A stretch of 64,000 nucleotides of DNA. It comes from Streptomyces flaveolus (GTDB lineage: Bacteria; Actinomycetota; Actinomycetes; Streptomycetales; Streptomycetaceae). The number at the start of each line of letters is the position of its first letter. Position 1 is the stretch's first letter. The position numbers and the translations under genes were made by a program. Below, one piece after another: positions 58,439-64,000 of the stretch. The notes below the pieces were generated by a model. The model saw only the letters and a program-made list of their open reading frames with translations. It was not told the origin of the DNA and ran no database searches. The stretch covers positions 62,001-126,000 of the forward strand of contig NZ_JNWV01000004.1 in assembly GCF_000716535.1 (NCBI RefSeq), given 5' to 3'.

Positions 58439-58480
58439 CAAGGGCGGCCCCGGACTTTGGCGAGACGGGGGCCGCCCTTG
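58439..58480 (-). terminator. Hairpin between the spd-like gene and the primase gene
   Basis: CAAGGGCGGCCCC (58439-58451) pairs perfectly with GGGGCCGCCCTTG (58468-58480) across a 16-nt loop. It starts 6 bp after the stop of the membrane protein gene and lies 39 bp before the primase ATG, so it should end or attenuate transcription from the transfer genes into the replication genes. Confidence 0.7.
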
Positions 58481-58486
58481 GCGTTG

Positions 58487-58960
58487 CTACTGCTGGTTGG
58501 TGGTCTTGGCCCACACGCCACGGGTCGTGGTGTGCAGGTTGCGCTGGTCCTGGTAGACGGGGCCCTCGTAGTGGTGGTGGACGTTCGGGGCCGGCTTGGC
58601 ACGCTTGACCAGCCGGGCCAGGGCCAGCAGGAGCGCGGTCGGGGCGCCGAAGACGAGGCCGCACACGACCGGGTCGGCGAACTGCGAGACGTACATCAGC
58701 ACAGCCGCCGTGCCACCCACCATGACGCTGGTGGCACCGCCGGCGAGCATCATGACGCTGGCGTCCGTGGCCCCCTGGCTCATCGGGGGCCGGCCGGGCT
58801 GCGCGACGGGCGGGGTGTGGCCGAAGGCGGGCACGGGGGTGTCGTCGCGGTAGGCGGTGGGCCCGTAGGCGTCGGCGATGATCCGGCGGGCCTCGGCGGC
58901 TGCCTCGGCGTCGCTCATGGCGTGCGGCTGGGCCGGGGCGGAGCTGGTCTCGGGGTACAT
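58487..58960 (-). CDS. Small membrane protein of the element (spd-like)
   Basis: 157 residues, family not firmly recognised. A hydrophilic Pro-rich N-terminus of about 65 residues is followed by two membrane helices (about 67-88 and 96-115) and a basic/polar tail with PNVHHHYEGPVYQDQRNLHT. Size, topology and position beside the TraB-type gene match the spread (Spd) proteins of Streptomyces plasmids, which help plasmid DNA cross septa within mycelium. GGAAGGG precedes the ATG. Confidence 0.6.
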   Translation of the reverse strand: MYPETSSAPAQPHAMSDAEAAAEARRIIADAYGPTAYRDDTPVPAFGHTPPVAQPGRPPMSQGATDASVMMLAGGATSVMVGGTAAVLMYVSQFADPVVCGLVFGAPTALLLALARLVKRAKPAPNVHHHYEGPVYQDQRNLHTTTRGVWAKTTNQQ

Positions 58961-58985
58961 GCGGAATCCCTTCCGGTGCTCGCTC

Positions 58986-59140
58986 GGGGAGGCAGACGCA
59001 CCCCCTGTAGGGGTGGCTGTGGAGGGGGTTTCAGGGGTGCTGACCTGGGCGCCTCCCCGCCTCCCCGAAAAGATGTTTTCGCTGATCAGCGCGTGGGATG
59101 AGGGTCGGGGAGGCGGTTGGGGAGTTCTCCCCGCCTCCCC
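58986..59140. repeat. Five GGGGAGGC elements upstream of the spd-like gene
   Basis: GGGGAGGC occurs at 58986 and 59107 on the plus strand, and its complement at 59051, 59059 and 59133. Pairs of opposite elements form inverted repeats (for example GCCTCCCCGA at 59059-59068 with TCGGGGAGGC at 59105-59114). The array fills the 207-bp gap between the translocase stop and the spd-like ATG and may contain an operator or a DNA-recognition site of the transfer protein. Confidence 0.6.
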
Positions 59141-59167
59141 GGACAGTCGCGGGGTGGCTCCCCGTTG

Positions 59168-61306
59168 TCAGGCGGCGGAAGCGGAACCCTCGTCGTCGCG
59201 GTCGGCGAGGGCGCGGGTGACGTCGTCGCGGCGGACGACCATGCGGCCGTGCGACTTGTACGGCTCCACCCCGGCGGCCTCCAGCACGCGCTTCAGATCG
59301 GTGAACGTCCAGCCGCCGTAGGCGTCCGCGTTGAGCACGGACAGCCGCTTGACGATGTCCTGCGTGAACACCCGTTCGGCGTCACCGATGACGGAGGCGA
59401 TGTCCGCGAGCGGGTCCCGCTCGGCGTCGTCACGCTCGATGGTGTGCAGGGTGGTGACGCCGTCGCGCAGGGCCTTGGCCCGCTCGGCGATGGCGTGGGC
59501 GTCGTCGTCGCCGATGTAGTGGGTGCGCACGGTGATGGACGCCTGCCCGGCCGGGATCTCGATGCCGTCGGAGGCGACCACGAGGGTTCCCTTGTCCAGG
59601 CCCTGGCGCAGCAGGTGCGGGGCGGCGCCGCCGTCCACGGCCTTGTCACCCAGCGCCATCCGGGCCTGGGACTCGGTGCCCAGAGCGAGGGACGCGCGGG
59701 TGTGGGCGCCCTCGCGGACCAGCTTGGGCAGGTTTTGGTCGGTGGGGTCCTGGGTGCCCTCCCACATCAGCACGTCCACGGCCCGGCCCTGGTTGTGGAC
59801 CTTACGGACGGCCATGAAGTACCGGGACGTGGCCTTGCTGCCGCCGTAGGGCCGGCCGTCCTCGTCCTTGACCGGGCACATGAACGCCACCTGGGCTTCG
59901 TCCACGATGCCCAGCAGCGGCGGGAACACCGCGTTCGGATCGGTCCGGCGGGCCTCGATGCGACGGTTCATCTCCTCCACCAGGCCCTCCACCATCTCGG
60001 TGGCCTGGATGACCTGCTCATCCGCCGGGCCCTGGATGAGCACCGTGGCGAGTCCGTCGAACATGGCCCAGTCGCCCACGCCCTTGAGGTCGGCGATCCG
60101 AAACTCCACCGTGCGGTCCAGAGCCGCCCACAGGGCGAGGGAGCGCAGGGAGGCGGTCTTGCCCTGGTTGGACAGGCCGGTGATGAGCAGGTGCCGCTGG
60201 TACAGGCTCAAGCTCGCGGCGTCCCCGCGCAGGTCCTGTCCCCACGGGGCGCGGCCCTTCTTGTAGTCGGCGGTCAGGGTCTCGTCGGTGACCAGCGGAG
60301 ACGGGCCGATCGGCTCGTCCAGCGCGCCGGAGTCCGCGACCCACAGCCGCACGGTGCGGGCGGCTTGCGGGATGGTGATGAACACTTCGTGCTCGTGGCG
60401 GGACAGGTTCTCCGCGAGCTTGCGCCGCTTGCCCTGCACCTCGTTGGTGGACACCCCGGATGGCAGGGTCACGTCGACTTCCACACCGCATCCGGCGATC
60501 ACGATCGGCGACAGCATCGACGCGCCGGCGTCGCCCATCTCCGTGATGGCCTTGCGCAGGGCCGGGATACCCAGGTCACGCAGCGCCTTGACCACGATCG
60601 ACGGAGTGATGGGCTCACCCTCACCGCTGCGCGCGCTGGCGGGCAGGGCCCACTGCGGTGCGGCCTTCTGGTGGGCGCCGACCGACCACAGGGCGAGCAG
60701 GGCCAGGAACGGGCCGATCGTCAGGGCCGGCCCCCACACCACCCGCACGATCGTGATCATCAGGTTGATGAACTTGACCACGGCCATCAGTGGCGTGACG
60801 ACGTCGGCGGGGTCCTTCGTGGCCACCGCCATCGCGATCCCGAGCAGGACCAGGCCGCCGATGCCCATGCCGGCGCTCACGGCGGCGCCCTTGGCCGCGT
60901 CCAGCGGGGAGTGCAGCAGGTCCATGCGGCGGCGGTGACGTGCCTCGCGGAAGCGCTGCCCGCGTTCCTCCCACTCGGCAGCCGCCTCCATGTTCCCCGC
61001 GGCTTCCGCCGCACGGAGCATCCGCTCGTAGCGGGCGGCGGTCCGGCCGTCCCACGCGCGGCGGACCACGATCCGGGCACCGCCGGCCACGTACAGGGAG
61101 TGCCGGGCCACCGCGCGGGCGGCCGTTCGGGTCTGCTCATGGGTGACGGCTGTCCGGACGGCCCGCCCGGAGCGCACCCACAGCGGCAGGACCGGCGCAG
61201 CCGGCGCGGTGGGGGTGTCGGTGACGATGGTGACGGTCGACCCCTCACCGGCGGCGGGGGAGTCGGGGTCGGGGTCCTTGTAGAGGTGGACGACGTTGCC
61301 GTTCAT
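59168..61306 (-). CDS. FtsK/SpoIIIE-type conjugal DNA translocase (TraB-like)
   Basis: 712 residues. Two to three membrane helices lie in the first third (about 140-165 and 175-215). The motor domain has Walker A GLSNQGKTAS and Walker B LLGIVDEAQVAFM, with HNQGRAVDVLMWEGTQDPTD as the FtsK sensor region. The C-terminal 80 residues resemble a winged helix (LADIASVIGD through GGWTFTDLKRVLEAAGVEPY), like the TraB/FtsK gamma domain that recognises clt repeats. Such a single protein pumps double-stranded DNA between mycelia. ATG 61306 follows AGGAG. Confidence 0.9.
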   Translation of the reverse strand: MNGNVVHLYKDPDPDSPAAGEGSTVTIVTDTPTAPAAPVLPLWVRSGRAVRTAVTHEQTRTAARAVARHSLYVAGGARIVVRRAWDGRTAARYERMLRAAEAAGNMEAAAEWEERGQRFREARHRRRMDLLHSPLDAAKGAAVSAGMGIGGLVLLGIAMAVATKDPADVVTPLMAVVKFINLMITIVRVVWGPALTIGPFLALLALWSVGAHQKAAPQWALPASARSGEGEPITPSIVVKALRDLGIPALRKAITEMGDAGASMLSPIVIAGCGVEVDVTLPSGVSTNEVQGKRRKLAENLSRHEHEVFITIPQAARTVRLWVADSGALDEPIGPSPLVTDETLTADYKKGRAPWGQDLRGDAASLSLYQRHLLITGLSNQGKTASLRSLALWAALDRTVEFRIADLKGVGDWAMFDGLATVLIQGPADEQVIQATEMVEGLVEEMNRRIEARRTDPNAVFPPLLGIVDEAQVAFMCPVKDEDGRPYGGSKATSRYFMAVRKVHNQGRAVDVLMWEGTQDPTDQNLPKLVREGAHTRASLALGTESQARMALGDKAVDGGAAPHLLRQGLDKGTLVVASDGIEIPAGQASITVRTHYIGDDDAHAIAERAKALRDGVTTLHTIERDDAERDPLADIASVIGDAERVFTQDIVKRLSVLNADAYGGWTFTDLKRVLEAAGVEPYKSHGRMVVRRDDVTRALADRDDEGSASAA

Positions 61307-61438
61307 GCGGTGCTCTCCTGACTGCCCCGATCGGGGGGCGGAAGTTGAGGAACGCTCGGGGTGGCCGGGGTCGTGGCGCGGTGCGGCCACCCCGAGCGGT
61401 GAAGGTCGATCAGGCGCCGGCGCGGAGGGTGCGCGCGG

Positions 61439-61756
61439 TCACCACCAGCCGGACGACTTCTTGGCGGCCTTGGCGGTGGCGGCCTCGGTGACGATGCGCT
61501 GCCGCTCGGCCTTCAGCGCGGCGATCTCCGTGAGCAGCCGGGTCTCGGCGCTGTGCCAGGCGGTGTCCATCCGCTGGTCCGCACGGGCGGTGCCGTTGCC
61601 CCGGTGCAGGCTGCGCGCACCGGAGACGGCCGCGCCCAGCACGGCGCGGCGCTCGCGACCGTCCAGCGGCCACAGCTCCCGGTTCTGCACCGCTGCGAGC
61701 TTGCGTTCGTTGCGCTGGATTTCCTTGTCCAGGCGGCGGGTGTCGGGCTTGCCCAT
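61439..61756 (-). CDS. Small coiled-coil protein of the element
   Basis: 105 residues, not recognised. Almost entirely helical and rich in Lys/Arg/Glu/Ala: TRRLDKEIQRNERKLAAVQN near the start and TRLLTEIAALKAERQRIVTE near the end form two coiled-coil segments. No signal or membrane helix. ATG 61756 follows GAGGAG; the stop of the upstream zinc-ribbon gene lies two bases before it. It is probably a cytoplasmic accessory to transfer or replication. Confidence 0.65.
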   Translation of the reverse strand: MGKPDTRRLDKEIQRNERKLAAVQNRELWPLDGRERRAVLGAAVSGARSLHRGNGTARADQRMDTAWHSAETRLLTEIAALKAERQRIVTEAATAKAAKKSSGWW

Positions 61757-61757
61757 G

Positions 61758-62102
61758 TCAGGCACTCCTCGGCGAGGTCGAAGGGGAAGCGCAGGGCACG
61801 CAGGTGCCGAGCGAGGTGGGGATGACGTAGCCGGCGTCCTGTCGGCAGTTCGGGCAGGTGCGGCGGGCACGGTTGGCCTTGGCCAGCGCCGCCCACCGCG
61901 CCGGCGTCATCGGGCGGACCGGATTGGCGAGGTCGACGCGGTACAGGTAGGCGATGAGCGGGCCCCGGCGGCGGCGCGGCCGTTCGAGCTGCGCCGCCAC
62001 CTCCTGACCACCCGGCCGCAGCCCGCGTGCGCGGAGCTGACGGCGGGTGGCGTAGCCGTCCGGTGCGAGCCGCCACCGGTAGACGGGCAGGGCACCCATC
62101 AC
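61758..62102 (-). CDS. Small zinc-ribbon protein (RRQ-type N-terminus)
   Basis: 114 residues. A basic N-terminal half with TRRQLRARGLRPGGQEVAAQ is followed by CPNC and CVPC separated by 15 residues, a four-cysteine zinc ribbon. Similar small proteins occur between tra and spd genes in actinomycete plasmids; function unknown. The start is either GTG 62102 (GTGA overlap with the upstream stop) or ATG 62099. Confidence 0.7.
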   Translation of the reverse strand: MMGALPVYRWRLAPDGYATRRQLRARGLRPGGQEVAAQLERPRRRRGPLIAYLYRVDLANPVRPMTPARWAALAKANRARRTCPNCRQDAGYVIPTSLGTCVPCASPSTSPRSA

Positions 62103-63196
62103 GCGGCGCGCTCGGCGAGCAGGGCGTCACGCAGCTTGCGGGCGTTGGCCGGCGAGGTCCGCAGTTCCCGGCGGATGCCCTCGGCGGTGATCTGCCCGGC
62201 GTCCAGTCCGGCCGTCGCCTTCCGCGCCTGAACCAACAGCTCCTCAGGTGTCCTGCGGGTACGGGGCGACTTCGCAGCAGCCGGAACCCGGCCGGTCACC
62301 CGACGCGGGCGGGGCGATTCCGCCGGAGTGGTGCGGGCGGGGGGCGCCTCGATCGGCACCGGCCGGACGACCGGAACGACCGCCGGGATCGGCTTGCTCG
62401 GTGTGGCCTGCTTGCCTAGATCGACCGGCACAGGATCGGGCACCACAAGCCGGGTCAGGGTGACCGTGGCCGGGGTCGATTCCGGCTGGTCAGCCATAGA
62501 CCGTTCTCGGCCGTTCCCAGTCGATTCCTCCGCATTCGCGGCGGCAGTCGGTGTCGTGTTCCAGGCGGGCAGCTCCCACCCGGTGGCGACACTGGCGAGG
62601 GCCTGCCCGGTGCCGTTACCCTGCCGGGCCCCTTCCAGCTCCGACCACGCGCCGGCGAGGTGGCCGGCGGTCTTTGCCTGGACGCGGGCGACGCGGGCAC
62701 CGGCCGTGGTCACGGCCGTGAGTCGGGTCTCCTCGGTCACCGCGCCGGCCCGCAGGCGAGCACGGGCCACGGCCGCTTCGTCCCGCGCTTCCTGCTGGAT
62801 CGACTGAATCTGATCGAGCGCGGTCGGGGTGAGCGCGGTCCGCTCCCACAGTCCGTGGACCAGCCACAGAGCCTTCGCGGCGATCGGCAACCACGCCACG
62901 GCCAACCACGCGCCCACCGCATGGTCGGCGGTCAGAGCATGGGTGACCAGGACACCGGTCGCGATCGCCCCGAAGAACCAGCCAACCGCCGTCACGGTCC
63001 GGCTGTGGTCGCCCTGCGCAGCAAGGCGCCGCTCGTAGGCGAGGGTGGCCAGCCATCCGCCGTCGATACCGAGACCGACCACCAGGGCCACCGGCCACGG
63101 CATCGCGACACCGAGCCACATCATGACCACGGCCAGCGTGAGAACCATCGAGACGGCCGTCATCGCGACGGCCGGAAGTACGGTCTTGGCCTTCAC
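62099..63196 (-). CDS. DUF2637-like membrane protein (spd-like)
   Basis: 365 residues. Four membrane helices occupy residues 1-120 (AVAMTAVSMVLTLAVVMMWL, PVALVVGLGIDGGWLATLAY, TAVGWFFGAIATGVLVTHAL, AWLAVAWLPIAAKALWLVHG), as in DUF2637/SpdB proteins. Helical and Pro/Thr-rich linker follows. The C-terminal 60 residues have a small DNA-binding-like helix pair (ITAEGIRRELRTSPANARKL). A membrane anchor tied to a DNA-binding end would suit a role in intramycelial spread next to TraB. GTG 63196 overlaps the upstream gene as GTGA. Confidence 0.72.
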   Translation of the reverse strand: MKAKTVLPAVAMTAVSMVLTLAVVMMWLGVAMPWPVALVVGLGIDGGWLATLAYERRLAAQGDHSRTVTAVGWFFGAIATGVLVTHALTADHAVGAWLAVAWLPIAAKALWLVHGLWERTALTPTALDQIQSIQQEARDEAAVARARLRAGAVTEETRLTAVTTAGARVARVQAKTAGHLAGAWSELEGARQGNGTGQALASVATGWELPAWNTTPTAAANAEESTGNGRERSMADQPESTPATVTLTRLVVPDPVPVDLGKQATPSKPIPAVVPVVRPVPIEAPPARTTPAESPRPRRVTGRVPAAAKSPRTRRTPEELLVQARKATAGLDAGQITAEGIRRELRTSPANARKLRDALLAERAA

Positions 63197-63645
63197 GCCG
63201 CGCCCCCGATCGCCAGCAGGACCGCGAGCACGAGCAGGGCGCCGCCCGCCAGGGTGAGGTCGACGGCGCGGCGCAGGCAGGTGAACTTGGCGACCGCCAG
63301 GCGGGACAGGCCGGCGATGTCGGTGGCCAGGTCCCGCGAGACGGTGTCGGCGATCTCCTGCGCGGTGAGCGTGGCCCATAGCGGGAAGCCGTGCCGGCCG
63401 CTCAGGTTCGGGCGGACCGAGCGCAGCAGCAGACCGGCCGCCGCGAGCAGCACCGCCATACCGACGCCGCCGGCGATGCGGGCGGGCCAGGCCAGCGTGA
63501 GGTCGTGACCGACGGTCCAGGCCCCGGCGAGGACCGCGCCGACGAACGCCAGCAGAAGGCTGGTCTTGCCGTCCGTTCGCGCGATCTCCGCCTTCACCTC
63601 GGCGTGAGCGGCCACCAGGTCCCGGCCGGTGGTGGGGCGGTTCAT
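63193..63645 (-). CDS. Pycsar effector (PycTM)-like small membrane protein
   Basis: 150 residues. The N-terminus DLVAAHAEVKAEIARTDGKT leads into a helical hairpin (about 28-44 and 55-76). A conserved-looking RPNLSGRHGFPLWATLTAQE and an amphipathic helix follow, then a final membrane helix (about 130-148). This layout resembles the two-helix Pycsar TM effector family (DUF5706), which in defence systems answers cCMP or cUMP made by a PycC cyclase. No cyclase gene is present in the window, and the gene is locked by overlaps into the spd operon. A transfer or exclusion role is therefore an equal alternative. Confidence 0.55.
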   Translation of the reverse strand: MNRPTTGRDLVAAHAEVKAEIARTDGKTSLLLAFVGAVLAGAWTVGHDLTLAWPARIAGGVGMAVLLAAAGLLLRSVRPNLSGRHGFPLWATLTAQEIADTVSRDLATDIAGLSRLAVAKFTCLRRAVDLTLAGGALLVLAVLLAIGGAA

Positions 63646-63917
63646 GCGGCACCCCCGGGCAGGCTCGCCGTGGCCGCGCGGTTCGCCAGCGCGGCCCGCT
63701 CAGTCAGCACCCGGCGGCGGGCCCGGCGGATGCGGCGTTCGTCCAGCTCGCTCGGCGTGCGGTCCAGGGTGATGATCTGCGCGTCCAGCAGGTCGACGTC
63801 CTCCTTCGGGAACACGGGCTCCCGTTTCAGGCGTATGGAGACGTGACCTTTCGGTCTAAGCCCTCCGGGAGTGCCAAGGGCCCCGGGTCCCTCGCCCCCG
63901 CCGAGACGGGGCCTCAT
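63642..63917 (-). CDS. Small Arg-rich protein of the element
   Basis: 91 residues from ATG 63917, not recognised. The C-terminal half is helical and strongly basic (LDERRIRRARRRVLTERAAL), while the N-terminal 25 residues are Gly/Pro-rich and may not be coding. An internal GTG after KREP would give a 57-residue product. The stop overlaps the next gene by four bases, so it is part of the same operon. The first 83 bases beyond it (63918-64000) show no gene. Confidence 0.5.
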   Translation of the reverse strand: MRPRLGGGEGPGALGTPGGLRPKGHVSIRLKREPVFPKEDVDLLDAQIITLDRTPSELDERRIRRARRRVLTERAALANRAATASLPGGAA

Positions 63918-64000
63918 GACCCCTATCGGGGCCCTTTGTGGCGCTTCTTGCAGGTCAAAGCGTCCGTGAGCTGTGTCCCACCCAAGACAGACTGTGACAG

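Larger units (their letters stand above)
53747..64000 (-). mobile_element. Integrative conjugative element of the AICE type, left part
   Basis: Next to tRNA-Tyr, and all in leftward orientation, lie integrase, excisionase, an iteron-like array, replication ATPase, prim-pol primase, spd-like membrane proteins, an FtsK/TraB-type double-stranded DNA translocase and small coupled genes. This gene set is the hallmark of actinomycete integrative and conjugative elements, which transfer double-stranded DNA with a single TraB-type pump. No relaxase or type IV secretion genes are seen. The right end and any GntR/KorSA-type regulator are outside the window. Confidence 0.85.

Noticed and set aside
61307..64000. 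Complete Pycsar defence system
   Set aside because: No nucleotidyl cyclase gene accompanies the effector-like gene in the window; only the effector resemblance is reported.

Overview
The window is high-GC DNA with ATGA/GTGA start-stop overlaps, many GTG starts and typical actinobacterial gene families. The gene content (menaquinone-linked complex I, paired nuo clusters, a c-di-AMP riboswitch before a secreted cell-wall hydrolase, a SigR-type promoter before htpX, a tRNA-Tyr-integrated AICE-like element) points to a Streptomyces chromosome. The assignment rests on reading alone; no database search was possible.

Layout. 1-11.0 kb: the 3' half of a complete-type complex I operon (end of nuoF, then nuoG-H-I-J-K-L-M-N), closed by a hairpin terminator. 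11.2-19.1 kb: recQ helicase, an orphan M56 metalloprotease, fumarylacetoacetase, a Cof-type HAD phosphatase, a secreted SLT-domain protein with a c-di-AMP riboswitch leader, and a long-chain polyprenyl diphosphate synthase probably making the menaquinone side chain. 19.4-27.4 kb: a LolA-like membrane-anchored protein with an ABC transporter pair, a flavodoxin-fold reductase, a TPR-like hypothetical, a VOC protein, RarD, and a divergent qorB-like/HxlR pair with a clear operator. 27.4-34.5 kb: korA-korB (2-oxoacid:ferredoxin oxidoreductase), a NarL-type response regulator and two paralogous sensor kinases.

34.6-44.7 kb: a second nuo cluster, A2-B2-C2-H2-I2-J2-K2-L2-M2-N2, with no nuoD, E, F or G. 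It has the membrane arm and Fe-S connecting subunits but no NADH module and no 49-kDa subunit. NuoC2 carries a disordered tail of about 290 residues with three copies of a short basic/serine motif. Its promoter region is shared with the divergent sensor kinase gene and holds a 21-bp direct repeat.

44.9-53.4 kb: htpX behind a SigR-like promoter. Next come two secreted poly-asparagine proteins flanking a large LuxR-type (LAL) regulator. The second poly-Asn gene changes reading frame at a G5 run in the middle of its repeats. Then a small secreted Gly/Asp-rich protein, a YccF protein, an APC permease, a GlsB/YeaQ-type protein and YajQ.

53.7-64 kb: tRNA-Tyr(GTA) and the left part of an integrative element transcribed leftward: tyrosine integrase, excisionase, an iteron-like array, a replication ATPase and a prim-pol primase, spd-like membrane proteins, an FtsK/TraB-type DNA translocase, small coupling genes, and a small membrane protein resembling the Pycsar TM effector family. 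The right end lies beyond the window.
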